Origin: Cytobacillus firmus NBRC 15306
Lineage (GTDB): Bacteria > Bacillota > Bacilli > Bacillales > Cytobacillaceae
Length of the DNA: 64,000 nt
Assembly: GCF_001591465.1 (NCBI RefSeq)
Contig: NZ_BCUY01000010.1
Span: forward strand, 20,984-84,983
Direction: 5' to 3'
Shown: positions 9,072 to 17,743 of the stretch, in pieces
Layout of the letters: every line of letters starts with the position of its first letter
Position numbering within the stretch: position 1 is the stretch's first letter
Translations under genes and position numbers: made by a program
The notes under the pieces: model-generated
What the model saw: only the letters and a program-made list of their open reading frames with translations
Databases searched by the model: none
What the model was told of the DNA's origin: nothing

Positions 9072-9097
9072 AAAAAAGCCCTCTCATAAGAGAAGGC
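9072..9097 (-). terminator. Rho-independent terminator after the gene at 9110
   Basis: Read on the minus strand, GCCTTCTC and GAGAGGGC pair (one G-U) around loop TTAT and are followed by TTTTTT. Confidence 0.8.
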
Positions 9098-9109
9098 CCC
9101 ATCCATTTA

Positions 9110-9946
9110 TTACTGTACTTTAAACCAAAGCTCATCTTCCCAGCCGCGATTCCAGACGATATAAGGATTGTCATTGGCATCCACAACAAACGGAACCCAT
9201 CCTTCAGTCTGGCCGCCTTTATAAAGCTCCTGGAGTTCAGGGCTTGGAGGTACAATGCCGATGTAATGATCATTCAGCGTCCCTTTTTGTGTGACCGTAT
9301 CAAACATGGCCTGACTGACTGACCAGGAGTCAAATGTCTTTCCTTCAAACTCAATTAATTTTATTTTGAATTTAGCAAGAATATACTTCTTTCCTGCCGG
9401 CGGAGGAGAATTGAACATATTTGCCTGCTCGATCATCTTCCACGCCTGATTCGCATCTGTTACGGCTTCTGTCATTGTAATCTGGTATTTCTTTTTGCCA
9501 TCCATCCAGTCATTGGCCGTCATGTCCCAGGTAACGCCAACTGTGGTTGGGTTGCCCTTTTTTCCATAAGGATTATGGATGCATTGAGCTGCTCTTAACT
9601 TCGTTTTGCTTGGCGTTTCATATTTTACCTTTGAGTCGCGGTCCACATAATAGCCGCCCCCTACACTCAGCTTGCCTGGCTTAAAGGCATATATACGGTA
9701 AAACTCACCTTTCTTCAATGTGCGGGAAGGGACTTTTTTCTCTCCCTGAAGTTTGTAAAGAGTTGTGTCTTTAAGGACCGTCAAACGTCCAATCTGGCCG
9801 GACTTTAATTCCACTCCGTCCCACCAGATCTTCTTTACACCTTTGTACTGATTGCAGAACGTATTGCTTTCGGCCGCGCTTGCCGCAGGTGCTGTAAATC
9901 CGAACAGCATTAAGAAAGATAGAATAACAGTTAACCATTTTTTCAC
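9110..9946 (-). CDS. Secreted protein sharing a module with the C39-like protein; DUF4352-like C-terminus
   Basis: I place the start at the GTG at 9946 (VKKWLTVILSFLMLFGF...) because GGAAGGA lies 9-10 bases before it and it gives a clean signal peptide with cleavage near ASA. An upstream ATG at 9967 would overlap the ribosome site. The mature N-terminal part (GQIGRLTVLKDTTLYKL, FYRIYAFKPG, VKYETPSK) aligns with residues 195-262 of the protein at 1-1488. The C-terminal part (KKYILAKFKIKLIEFEGK, IGIVPPSPELQELYKGG, WVPFVVDANDNPYIVW) resembles DUF4352-type Ig-like domains of Firmicute lipoproteins. It has no catalytic motif. A surface or binding role within this wall-protein locus is likely but unproven. 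Confidence 0.65.
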   Translation of the reverse strand: MKKWLTVILSFLMLFGFTAPAASAAESNTFCNQYKGVKKIWWDGVELKSGQIGRLTVLKDTTLYKLQGEKKVPSRTLKKGEFYRIYAFKPGKLSVGGGYYVDRDSKVKYETPSKTKLRAAQCIHNPYGKKGNPTTVGVTWDMTANDWMDGKKKYQITMTEAVTDANQAWKMIEQANMFNSPPPAGKKYILAKFKIKLIEFEGKTFDSWSVSQAMFDTVTQKGTLNDHYIGIVPPSPELQELYKGGQTEGWVPFVVDANDNPYIVWNRGWEDELWFKVQ

Positions 9947-10083
9947 TTTTTTGTACCATCCTTCCATTTTTTATCAAGGTTATTATACTGTAAATATTTC
10001 GGCGCAGGTAATAGTAAGGTGATAGATTAGAAAATTTGAGACAATAGTCCTTATTTTACAGTTGTACGATTAGTCTGAAAGTT

Positions 10084-10210
10084 CTATTTGCAGAATTCCT
10101 TTCTCTATTTGCAGGTATGGGATTCCATTTGCAGTTGCTGACCTTCTATTTGCCAAAATTGAAATCTATTTGCAGAATTCTGCCTGCTATTTGCATTGCT
10201 CACAATTACC
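10084..10210 (+). repeat. Phased array A of CTATTTGCAG motifs (6 units)
   Basis: Units begin at 10084, 10105, 10125, 10146, 10166 and 10187: steps of 21, 20, 21, 20, 21 bases. Consensus CTATTTGCAG, spacers of 10-11 bases without similarity. The array ends in TGCTCACAATTACC, the cap shared with arrays D and G. It fills the gap between the terminator of the gene at 10268 and the promoter region of the gene at 9110. Also seen: no gene in 9968-10267. Confidence 0.9.
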
Positions 10211-10214
10211 CGTT

Positions 10215-10239
10215 AAAAAAGCTCCCGTATAGGAGAGCC
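10215..10239 (-). terminator. Terminator of the SbsC-like gene at 10268
   Basis: On the minus strand, GGCTCTCC and GGGAGC form an imperfect stem followed by TTTTTT. It is 29 bases past the stop codon. Confidence 0.7.
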
Positions 10240-10267
10240 TTTTCATAGAAAATGTTTATATAGGTTT

Positions 10268-11914
10268 TTATTTAATGCTCTTTAACATCGATTCAATTCC
10301 AGCCCGCACATAATCCGCATTGCCCTCAATGGAATAATTAATCTGCAGGAGCCGGCCATTGTGGTTTATGACCATCTCATACAAGTAAAACCCATTGACA
10401 GCAGTATGAACATGATAAAGAGTATCTGGAAGCAGTTCTTCCTCCACGTCCTTCACTGGTGTGCCGTATGATTGCAGTGCCTCAAGCCTCATGGCTTCTA
10501 TATCTGTTCCCTGTTCAAGCGTTCTGAGGCTTAAGTGTCCGGTCGGATCACATATGACTGTTCCCTTTATTGGGTCATCAATCAAACAGCTTTCGTCTCT
10601 CGGAATATAGACTAAGCCATTGCCATGGTCAAAGAGTGTGAACGCCCCTGCCACATCGATTGAGTAGCCATAGTCAGTGTAATAGGTTCCGCTTTTAAAG
10701 CCGCTTCCGTATTTGAAAGCCCCGATTCCCAGATTTGCGTAATAAGATTTTGTTTCACCGGAGAGGTTTGTAACATCGACTTTAAAGCGGAAAGTGCGGC
10801 CAGGAGCTCCGTCATTCTCTTTTAGAGTTGGGTCGGGCAGCTTGAAAAGCTCAGATTGAGATAAATCTGCTGAAAGCCGGTCAGCTTTTTCCACTGAGTG
10901 AATTTTTTCAGTGATTTCTTCTCCATTCATCTCCCTGGTAACATATACAACTGCTTTTTTTGCTGGTGCAGATAAATGTAATTCCAATGATTCGAGCGGA
11001 TAGGCATCTGTCAAACTCAGCATCATGGTATGGTTTTTACTGATCGTCAGGCGGGTTCCTTCACTGCCTGAATAACGTACAAATGCCGACTCCAGCGTTA
11101 CTTCTTTCTGCTCCCATTCGCTGATCAGCGTTTTATATTCTTCGTATGTTTTCATTAAAGTCTGATAGATGGCTGAGGAAGGCAGCAGATTTCCTGTCTT
11201 TTCCCCATTAACAAATAAAGCATATGTTTCATCCAGATATCTTTTGGATTCAGGTAAATTTCCGCTGTCTATACTTGCTTTTACTTTATCTAATGCCATT
11301 TTAATGGAAACGGGATAAAGCGCCTGTCCGCGCACCTGCTCGGCCGATTTTTTAAAATGCTGCCGAATTAAGTCACGGGTGGTCAGGCCGTATACTCTGT
11401 CCAAGAGATACGATTGCTTTTTAAGCTCCCATGACAGATTATGATATAACCTTTCTGTTTCATCATTTATGATATTTTTGTCCAGCTGGTTTTTCAGGGA
11501 GAGTTTTGCTTTCTCTATTTTTGCACCTGCATTGATCGCATCGATATAAGCGACTGCCCGGCCTGTCTTGCCAGGCTGCACACTGATATATAAGTTCACA
11601 TTTTTCTCCAGGCGATTTAGAAGCTCCGTTTTCTTTGCACTTTGCGGAAGGCTCCCGACTGCCTTTTTTGCATTAGCATAGGCTGCCTTCGTTCCATTAT
11701 AATAACCCCATGGTATAGTCTTGCCATCACCTGTTCCTTCAATAGATATGGCCCACTTAAGAGATCCTGCATAACTCTCCGATTGCCTTACGAGCTTTTC
11801 AGTGTATGCTGATGATGCTGCGGCTTTAGCAGGTTCTTCTCCGCTTGAAAAAAGTACCGCTGAAAAGATGGCTGCTCCTGCAAGACACGAGATCACCTTT
11901 CTGGCAGGTTTCAT
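10268..11914 (-). CDS. SbsC-domain secreted protein
   Basis: A 548-residue protein with a signal peptide (MKPARKVISCLAGAAIFSAV, cleavage near AKAAA). Residues about 40-245 match the SbsC N-terminal domain more closely than the other two copies: YYNGTKAAYANAKKAVGSL, AYIDAINAGAKIEKAK, YHNLSWELKKQSYLLDRVYG, TTRDLIRQHFKKSAEQ, LYPVSIKMALDKV. In Geobacillus SbsC this triple-helical region anchors the S-layer to secondary cell wall polymer. The remaining 300 residues have no motif I recognise; ESAFVRYSGSEGTRLTISKNHTM and later segments look beta-rich. Ribosome site AAGGAGGAGAG precedes the ATG. It is divergent from the LCP gene at 12110. Function: probable wall-anchored surface protein. Confidence 0.72.
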   Translation of the reverse strand: MKPARKVISCLAGAAIFSAVLFSSGEEPAKAAASSAYTEKLVRQSESYAGSLKWAISIEGTGDGKTIPWGYYNGTKAAYANAKKAVGSLPQSAKKTELLNRLEKNVNLYISVQPGKTGRAVAYIDAINAGAKIEKAKLSLKNQLDKNIINDETERLYHNLSWELKKQSYLLDRVYGLTTRDLIRQHFKKSAEQVRGQALYPVSIKMALDKVKASIDSGNLPESKRYLDETYALFVNGEKTGNLLPSSAIYQTLMKTYEEYKTLISEWEQKEVTLESAFVRYSGSEGTRLTISKNHTMMLSLTDAYPLESLELHLSAPAKKAVVYVTREMNGEEITEKIHSVEKADRLSADLSQSELFKLPDPTLKENDGAPGRTFRFKVDVTNLSGETKSYYANLGIGAFKYGSGFKSGTYYTDYGYSIDVAGAFTLFDHGNGLVYIPRDESCLIDDPIKGTVICDPTGHLSLRTLEQGTDIEAMRLEALQSYGTPVKDVEEELLPDTLYHVHTAVNGFYLYEMVINHNGRLLQINYSIEGNADYVRAGIESMLKSIK

Positions 11915-12109
11915 ATAACTCTCCTCCTTTTAACTGAACTGATAATAAATTCCATTTGATTATATTCCCGGATTTCTTTAAATTCTATAGGTAAATAAAT
12001 ACAATTTTAAGTACAGATAATACTTCTGCTGAGGGGACATTCAGGATAGTTCTTTTTCATTATAATTGTGGTATTATCGATCTAGGATTTTAATTTGAGG
12101 TGAAATCAT

Positions 12110-13030
12110 ATGGCTGCCAAAAAGGGACGAAAAAAGTGGACTCTTGTTATCGCGCTGTTTTTTATTACATTGCTATTAGGTGCTGGCGCTTATGCTTTTT
12201 ATGTATATGACTCTTTGACTTCTGCTGTTGATACCATGCAGGAGCCGATTCAGCGGGAAAAATCGGAGAAGCGTGAAGAAACGGTCACCTTGGAAGAAAG
12301 AGAGCCTTTTTCGGTCCTAATGCTTGGAGTGGACGAGCGCCAGGGAGATAAAGGCCGATCGGACACGATGATTGTGCTGACTGTTAATCCCGACCTGAAA
12401 TCAGTAAAAATGCTGAGCATTCCCAGAGATACACGGACCGGCATCATTGGGCAAGGAACGGAAGATAAAATCAATCATGCCTATGCTTTTGGCGATGTCG
12501 AGATGGCCATTAATACGGTAGAAGATTTCCTGGATATCCCGATCGATTATTATATTAAAATGAATATGGACGGATTCAAGGATATTGTGGATGCTGTCAA
12601 CGGGATTGATGTAACCAACGAAACAGACTTCAACATGGGAAAATTCCACTTTAACGAGGGAAGCATTCACCTTAACGGAAGCGAAGCATTGTCGTATGTG
12701 AGGATGAGAAAGAATGACCCGAATGGAGATTTTGGCCGCCAGCAAAGACAGCGCCAGGTCATCCAGGGTGTTATTAACAAAGGGGCGAGCTTCAGCTCCC
12801 TGACTCGTTTTGATGACATCTTTGCAGCGCTCGGCAAAAACGTGAAAACTGATATTACCTTTAAAGAAATGATGGGTATTCAAAAGAATTATAAAGACAC
12901 AAGAAATAACATTCAGCAGCTGACCATAGAAGGCGATGGCCAGTATATCGGAGACATCTGGTATCTGATAGTGCCTGATGAAGAAAGGCAGCGGGTGCAG
13001 GGTGAGCTGAAGGGACATTTAGGGTTATAA
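12110..13030 (+). CDS. LytR-CpsA-Psr (LCP) family glycopolymer ligase
   Basis: A 306-residue membrane-anchored protein: short basic N-terminus, one transmembrane helix (about 13-31), then the LCP catalytic domain outside the cell. Family signatures are visible: LMLGVDERQGDKGRSDTMIV, MLSIPRDTRTGI, KINHAYAFG, YYIKMNMDGFKDIVDAVNGI and the Arg-rich SYVRMRKNDPNGDFGRQQRQRQ. LCP enzymes transfer wall teichoic acid or other lipid-linked glycopolymers to peptidoglycan. Next to three proteins with a wall-polymer-binding domain, it may attach the polymer they bind (inference). Ribosome site GAGGTGA lies 7 bases before the ATG. It is monocistronic with its own terminator. Its exact orthology (TagT/U/V or LytR) cannot be told from sequence alone. 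Confidence 0.88.
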   Translation: MAAKKGRKKWTLVIALFFITLLLGAGAYAFYVYDSLTSAVDTMQEPIQREKSEKREETVTLEEREPFSVLMLGVDERQGDKGRSDTMIVLTVNPDLKSVKMLSIPRDTRTGIIGQGTEDKINHAYAFGDVEMAINTVEDFLDIPIDYYIKMNMDGFKDIVDAVNGIDVTNETDFNMGKFHFNEGSIHLNGSEALSYVRMRKNDPNGDFGRQQRQRQVIQGVINKGASFSSLTRFDDIFAALGKNVKTDITFKEMMGIQKNYKDTRNNIQQLTIEGDGQYIGDIWYLIVPDEERQRVQGELKGHLGL

Positions 13031-13037
13031 CTAATAA

Positions 13038-13072
13038 ACAGTGCATTCCTGATGGGGGATGCACTGTTTTTT
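13038..13072 (+). terminator. Terminator of the LCP gene
   Basis: ACAGTGCAT..CC and GGGGATGCACTGT pair, followed by TTTTTT, starting 8 bases after the stop. Confidence 0.88.
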
Positions 13073-13150
13073 GTATGAAAACATGCAGGGAGGGATTGAT
13101 CTGCAGAAGCTTTCAAGAAGATAAAACTGGAGCGTTAGAAGGAAACCAAA

Positions 13151-13381
13151 TTACATAGCTACTGCCTTCCCCTGTATCATCTTGCCATATGCTTCAGAAA
13201 GGTTCTTCAGGCATTCCTGTCTTAACCTTTCATGACAAGAGAAGTCATATAGCAGTTCATTTTCAAGTTCAGATGTAATCTTTTTCAGCCTTTCGAGTTT
13301 TGATTCCTTTAAGCGATTATTTGCCACGTATGCTTTAATCTCTTTTTCAAAGTATTCCACCGTTCCAAATATTACACCCAA
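13151..13381 (-). CDS. 76-residue unknown protein under a c-di-GMP-I riboswitch
   Basis: A small acidic/basic helical protein (VEYFEKEIKAYVANNRLKESKLERLKKITSELENELL...). It has no signal peptide, no membrane segment and no family I recognise. The TTG start at 13381 follows GGAGGAG by 6 bases, and the frame ends GKMIQGKAVAM. Upstream on the same strand are a terminator-like hairpin (13464-13485) and a GEMM/c-di-GMP-I aptamer (13530-13608), so expression probably answers to cyclic di-GMP. Such riboswitches usually control motility, adhesion or surface genes; the surface-protein locus next door fits. It is likely real because of the strong ribosome site and the dedicated leader. Confidence 0.65.
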   Translation of the reverse strand: MGVIFGTVEYFEKEIKAYVANNRLKESKLERLKKITSELENELLYDFSCHERLRQECLKNLSEAYGKMIQGKAVAM

Positions 13382-13463
13382 TAAATTCTCCTCCTATTAT
13401 TAGATTTTTCAGTCATTAATTCGTTTCCCTATCTAAACATTAACAAACCTTTAAACAGCAAAG

Positions 13464-13485
13464 AGGCCTGTCAAAGGACAGACCT
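13464..13485 (-). terminator. Probable expression-platform hairpin of the c-di-GMP riboswitch
   Basis: On the minus strand AGGTCTGTC and GACAGGCCT pair around CTTT, followed by a weak U-rich run (CTTTGCTGTTT). It lies between the aptamer and the gene at 13151. Confidence 0.55.
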
Positions 13486-13529
13486 GATTTCCGGTTACAA
13501 TGAGTTTGGGGTCTAGTTTCCGGCCCCAA

Positions 13530-13608
13530 TAACACCTGCAACCCGACTATCATAGTCCATGACCTTAGACTCGTGGCTTTGCGTCCTTACTTTTCAATAA
13601 GTTTGCCG
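13530..13608 (-). promoter_or_regulatory. Cyclic di-GMP-I (GEMM) riboswitch
   Basis: On the minus strand the order of conserved blocks matches the Vc2-type aptamer: GGCAAAC, a GAAA tetraloop hairpin (TTATTGAAAAGTAAG), GGACGCAAAGCC, a GTCTAAGGTC receptor region and GTCGGGTTGC. It precedes the gene at 13151-13381 by about 150 bases. A second hairpin (GGGGCC...CCCC at about 13509-13527) lies between the aptamer and the terminator-like stem. Confidence 0.85.
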
Positions 13609-13735
13609 AATATTTGTTTTTTGTTACTATTATAATAAGACTTTTCGGCTATTTATTTCAACAATTTTCGATAAAATCTTAAAATAATATTACTTTTGTT
13701 TTATAAATATGTCCGGCAGTTATGAAACTTGTGCT

Positions 13736-13848
13736 CTATTTACAAGTTTTTCTCTTCTATTTGCAAGATTAAGACTGCTATTTGCAAGATTAGATATCTA
13801 ATTGCAAGATCATGCTGGCTATTTGCAGTATCATGAAATCTATTTACT
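13736..13848 (+). repeat. Phased array B of CTATTTGCAAG motifs (6 units)
   Basis: Units at 13736, 13757, 13778, 13798, 13819 and 13840, steps 21, 21, 20, 21, 21. Same consensus as array A, with two units altered (TATTTACA, TAATTGCA). I see no clear cap. It lies between the pbpC terminator and the riboswitch leader. Confidence 0.88.
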
Positions 13849-13893
13849 TGATAGTACAAGGTCCTCATCAGGTTATAATATTTCGCCGGGCAT

Positions 13894-13926
13894 AAAAAAA
13901 GCCTGCACCCTTTTCTGAATGCAGAC
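13894..13926 (-). terminator. Terminator of the PBP gene
   Basis: On the minus strand GTCTGCATTC and GGTGCAGGC form a stem with wobbles, followed by TTTTTTT. Confidence 0.8.
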
Positions 13927-13943
13927 CCTTCAAACAAATTCTA

Positions 13944-15950
13944 TTAAAACCGCCCTTTATGTTCCTCAAATACCTTCTTCACTTTCTCCACGACCACTTT
14001 CGATCCGCCGCTGTCTTCAACGCCCTCTATCATCATCGCGATCAGCAGCTTTGGAGATTGCGGATTATAGGCAACAAACAGACCATTTTCCTGGCCTTTT
14101 TCATCCGCACTTTTCTTCAGTTCTGCTGTTCCGGTTTTCCCGGCCAGCGGGTAATCCTTCATATAAGCTGCACGTCCAGTTCCGCCTGGATCCTGGATGA
14201 CTTTAGCCATCGCGGCTGCCACCGTGCTGGCTGTTTCTTCGCTCATTACGCCTTCCTTCAGCACCTGTCCCTTTTCCTCTTCTTCCAGGAGAACAGGTTT
14301 GATCATGGAGCCTTTGTTGATGAATGGTGTGTAGGATGCTGCAAGATGGACAATGCTCATTTCCACCTGACCCTGGCCGTAGCCGGAGTCAGCGAGCAGG
14401 ATCTCCGTGTCCAGGCCGCCAATCTTGGATTGTTCCAGCGGGAATGCGTATGGAATTTCCTCTTCAAACGCGAATTTCTTGAGTCCGGCTGAAAACTTTT
14501 CTTTTCCCAGCTCTAGGGCCTGCTGGGCAAAATAGATATTATCCGAATACATCATCGCTTTTTCAAAGTTAACCGGTCCGCCCGGATCTTTGACACGAGT
14601 GACTTTATATCCGCCCCATGAACTGTCCTTCTGCCATTGGAGGCCTTTGACATTAATGGTTTCATCAAGGGTTAATGTTCCCTCTGTCAGTCCGATCACG
14701 CCTGTCAGCGGCTTCATCACGGAACCCGGGGCATAGGTTTGCTTGAACCGTGTCAGAAGGGGCATGTCCTTATTCGCTTCAATCGCCTTCCATTCATCCG
14801 CGGTGAAACCTAGTGAAGCCTGGTTCGGGTCGAAGCTCGGGCTGCTGACGAGCGCCAGTGTATTTCCGGTTACCGGATCGATCGCTGAAGCAGTTCCTGG
14901 TTTTCCTTCCAGTTCAGTGTAAAGAGATCTCTGCAGATTCATATCAATGGTAAGCTGAATTGTTTCACCGTTCTCTACCGGCTTTTCAGCGAGAACAACT
15001 TCAGAACCATCTTTCTTCTGAATACCGATTTTGATTCCATTCTTCCCTTTTAATCGTTCTTCCAGAACCTGTTCCATCCCTCTTTTTCCGATTATATCGG
15101 TGCTGGAATAGCCTTCCCGCTCTTTCATTTCATCAGCTGTGATCGTTCCGACATAACCGATTAGATGGGCCGCTGATTCCCCCATCGGATAGACTCTGCC
15201 TTTGACATCCTGCTTCAGAACGCCATTTAGAGTAAACACCTTGTTAAGTGTTTCCTGATCATCCGGTGAAACCTTTTTAATTGGCACAAAGTATCCCGGC
15301 TGCACCCAGCTCGCATTCAAGCTTTTATTAATCTGCTCTTCTGACATTCCCAAGGCTGCAGACAACCCTTTGATGGTCTGTTCCTTCTGGTCACCCATCT
15401 GTTCAGGCACGACACCGATTTCATAAAGGGTGCCATTTAAGGCAAGCGGGTCACCTGTCCGGTCCACAATATCCCCGCGCTGTGCCGGAACAGTGGAATA
15501 GCTGATTTTATCCTCCGGCCCCAGCTCCGGGAAAATATAAGTCGTATCCCAGGCAACAAACCAGTTGTCTTCTTCTTTCGCTTCTTCCTTCACAAGCTTG
15601 GCATCATGTGTAAACTCAATCTTGCCGGCTGCACTGTCCATGCTTGCTGAAAAAGGAAAACTTGCCTTCTCTTCTTTTTTGTATTCCTTTTCCATATCCG
15701 GCTTGTATGTTACCTTCAGATTATCTATCTCTAAATCCTTATAAACCTTTTCATAACGGGCTGCAAAATCCTTTTTGCTGATCGACTGCTTCGCATCCTC
15801 CGACAGGAATTCATACATCTTTTCAAACTCCTGCTTATTCCAGTGCTCCACATACTGCGAAAAGCGATCCTGCGGCTTAATCTCCTTATTGCACCCGCTC
15901 AAAGCGGCCAAAACCAGGGCTGCAAAAACAAAAAACAAAACCTTCCTCAT
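13944..15950 (-). CDS. pbpC: Class B penicillin-binding protein, MecA-N type lipoprotein (PBP3-like)
   Basis: A 668-residue D,D-transpeptidase acting outside the membrane. The N-terminus has a lipobox (ALSGC, Cys20). Residues about 25-145 form the NTF2-like MecA-N domain, about 155-310 the dimerisation domain (PAQRGDIVDRTG), and 340-665 the transpeptidase. Active-site motifs: SVMK at 410-413, SDN at 469-471, KTGT near 617. The architecture and length equal those of Bacillus subtilis PbpC (PBP3), a low-affinity class B enzyme; the symbol rests on that resemblance. Ribosome site GGGAGGGTG precedes the ATG, and it is monocistronic with its own terminator. Confidence 0.88.
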   Translation of the reverse strand: MRKVLFFVFAALVLAALSGCNKEIKPQDRFSQYVEHWNKQEFEKMYEFLSEDAKQSISKKDFAARYEKVYKDLEIDNLKVTYKPDMEKEYKKEEKASFPFSASMDSAAGKIEFTHDAKLVKEEAKEEDNWFVAWDTTYIFPELGPEDKISYSTVPAQRGDIVDRTGDPLALNGTLYEIGVVPEQMGDQKEQTIKGLSAALGMSEEQINKSLNASWVQPGYFVPIKKVSPDDQETLNKVFTLNGVLKQDVKGRVYPMGESAAHLIGYVGTITADEMKEREGYSSTDIIGKRGMEQVLEERLKGKNGIKIGIQKKDGSEVVLAEKPVENGETIQLTIDMNLQRSLYTELEGKPGTASAIDPVTGNTLALVSSPSFDPNQASLGFTADEWKAIEANKDMPLLTRFKQTYAPGSVMKPLTGVIGLTEGTLTLDETINVKGLQWQKDSSWGGYKVTRVKDPGGPVNFEKAMMYSDNIYFAQQALELGKEKFSAGLKKFAFEEEIPYAFPLEQSKIGGLDTEILLADSGYGQGQVEMSIVHLAASYTPFINKGSMIKPVLLEEEEKGQVLKEGVMSEETASTVAAAMAKVIQDPGGTGRAAYMKDYPLAGKTGTAELKKSADEKGQENGLFVAYNPQSPKLLIAMMIEGVEDSGGSKVVVEKVKKVFEEHKGRF

Positions 15951-16000
15951 ACATCACCCTCCCTGTTACTATATTATCATTTAAATGGAGAAATTTCCTA

Positions 16001-16029
16001 GTGACAGGTACCACCCGAATTTTGTCGAA
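16001..16029. repeat. 29-bp dispersed box, copy 1
   Basis: GTGACAGGTACCACCCGAAT then TTTGTCGAA. A second copy at 20309-20337 differs at three positions. A core CAGGCACCACCC also flanks array E1 (about 31831-31844, inverted). Function unknown. Confidence 0.6.
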
Positions 16030-16038
16030 AAACCAAGA

Positions 16039-16066
16039 AAGGGGACTCCACATCAAAGTGAAGTCC
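16039..16066 (-). terminator. Likely terminator of the PTS operon
   Basis: On the minus strand GGGACTTCAC and GTGGAGTCCC pair with one mismatch; the T-rich stretch downstream (CTTTCTTGGTTTTT) is imperfect. Confidence 0.6.
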
Positions 16067-16080
16067 CAATAATAACCAGA

Positions 16081-17343
16081 TTAAGAAAATAGTTTAATAA
16101 GGAAGCTCAATAAAATCCCCACAATCCCAAAGTCCGAGTCTCCAAAGGTAGTTCCTTCAAATCCAAGTGATCCAAGAACCGGAAGCAATAAGGCCGGAAG
16201 GAATGAGATTAATAGACCGTTTGCGAACGCTCCGATCATCGCTCCCCTTCTGCCTCCAGTCGCGTTACCGAATACCCCTGCCGCCGCACCTGTGAAGAAG
16301 TGCGGAATCAGGCCTGGCACAATTATCTTCAGCCCTAATACTGGAAGAAGAAACATGGAAAGCAAACCAGCTACGAAGCTGAATAGGAATCCGATAATAA
16401 CTGCATTTGGCGCAAAAGGGAACACTGCCGGACAATCAAGGGCAGGCTTCGCATCTTTTACCACTTTATCAGCGATTCCTTTAAAAGCTGGCACGATTTC
16501 TGCTATCAGCATCCGTACACCGGCAAGGACCACATATACACCAGCTGCAAACGTAATGGCCTGCATAAGCGAGAATACAAGGAAGTTCACTCCGCCGCTC
16601 AGTTCAGATTCCACATAGCCTTTTCCGGCGATCGGCGCCACAACCAGGAAGAGAATCGTCATTGTCAGAGACATCGCAACAGATGTATCGCGCAGGAATC
16701 CAAGTGATTTTGGCACTTTGATATCCTCTGTCGATTTGGATTTATCTCCTACACGCTTTCCAATAAAGCCGGAAACAAAGTAGCCGAAAGATCCAAAGTG
16801 GCCGACAGCTATGCTGTCATTGCCAGTGATTTCGCGTACATACGGCTGGACAAGCGCAGGCATGAATACCATTAATAATCCCAGAATAATAGACCCGATA
16901 ATGATCAATGGAAGCCCTGTTACTCCGCCAGTTGCAAATACAGCAGAGATCAGGCAGGCCATGAATAAAGTATGATGTCCGGTAAGGAAAATATATTTAA
17001 ATGGTGTGAAACGGGCTATTAAAATGTTCATGACCATCCCGAAAAGCATGATCATCGCGGTTTCTTTCCCAAATGTCTGCTGGGCAATCGCTACGATGGC
17101 TTCGTTGTTCGGAATGACACCCTGGATATGGAATGCCTTTTCAAACATTTTTCCGAAAATATCAAGCGAGCCTATTAAGATGCTTGCTCCTCCATTGAGG
17201 ATGAGAAAACCCATGATCGTTTTGAGCGTACCTGATATGACATCGGCTATTCCCTTCTTCTGCAGAAGCAAGCCAAACAAGGCGAATAAACCAACCAGGA
17301 TGGCGGGAGTGCCCAGTATATCATTCATGATGAAATCAAACAT
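16081..17343 (-). CDS. ulaA: PTS ascorbate-type permease, EIIC component
   Basis: A 420-residue integral membrane protein with about 11-12 hydrophobic segments, matching the UlaA/SgaT family: GTPAILVGLFALFGLLLQ, FTPFKYIFLTGHHTLFMACL, IAVGHFGSFGYFVSGFIG, PHFFTGAAAGVFGNATGGRRG. It forms the sugar channel that is phosphorylated through the EIIB at 17461. Ribosome site AAGGAGGGG precedes the ATG. Ascorbate is the usual substrate of the family, but none of the ula catabolic genes (ulaD/E/F/G) is nearby, so the true substrate is open. It is third in the minus-strand order PRD activator - EIIB - EIIC. Confidence 0.85.
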   Translation of the reverse strand: MFDFIMNDILGTPAILVGLFALFGLLLQKKGIADVISGTLKTIMGFLILNGGASILIGSLDIFGKMFEKAFHIQGVIPNNEAIVAIAQQTFGKETAMIMLFGMVMNILIARFTPFKYIFLTGHHTLFMACLISAVFATGGVTGLPLIIIGSIILGLLMVFMPALVQPYVREITGNDSIAVGHFGSFGYFVSGFIGKRVGDKSKSTEDIKVPKSLGFLRDTSVAMSLTMTILFLVVAPIAGKGYVESELSGGVNFLVFSLMQAITFAAGVYVVLAGVRMLIAEIVPAFKGIADKVVKDAKPALDCPAVFPFAPNAVIIGFLFSFVAGLLSMFLLPVLGLKIIVPGLIPHFFTGAAAGVFGNATGGRRGAMIGAFANGLLISFLPALLLPVLGSLGFEGTTFGDSDFGIVGILLSFLIKLFS

Positions 17344-17460
17344 AATTACCCCTCCTTTTTAAATCCTCTGTATCTATCTATCAATCCAGTTTTCAGGTTA
17401 TACTGTATTTGTTCTTTTTATTTTTTTCAGCGGGCGAGTCTATCGCCTGCTCTTTCTCTA

Positions 17461-17730
17461 TTATGATAAATGTGATTCCAATGCCGCTTTTAACTCGTTT
17501 TGATCAAGGATGTTTGTCAAACCAATGATTGTTCTTGTTCCGTCATCCAAAGTGGAAATCAAGTCTTTAGATCCCAGGTAGATATCCGCTTTTTCAGATT
17601 TAGCCGTTGTTAAATCGGTATGTGAAACATCTGCTTCCACTCCCAGTTGGCTTAAAACTGTTTTCACGTTCATTTCTACGATAAAGCTGCTTCCAAGTCC
17701 GTTTCCGCATACAACTAGAATTTTTTTCAT
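17461..17730 (-). CDS. ulaB: PTS ascorbate-type EIIB component
   Basis: An 89-residue cytoplasmic phosphocarrier. The phosphorylated Cys is in VVCGNGLGSSF near the N-terminus, followed by the alpha/beta fold typical of lactose/ascorbate-type EIIB. It receives phosphate from an EIIA and passes it to the sugar in EIIC (16081). It lies 13 bases after the PRD regulator gene, with AAGGAGG before its ATG. The 117-bp gap to EIIC holds a GC-rich hairpin (17440-17458) without a T-run, perhaps a stability or processing signal. Confidence 0.85.
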   Translation of the reverse strand: MKKILVVCGNGLGSSFIVEMNVKTVLSQLGVEADVSHTDLTTAKSEKADIYLGSKDLISTLDDGTRTIIGLTNILDQNELKAALESHLS

Positions 17731-17743
17731 TTTTATTTCCTCC

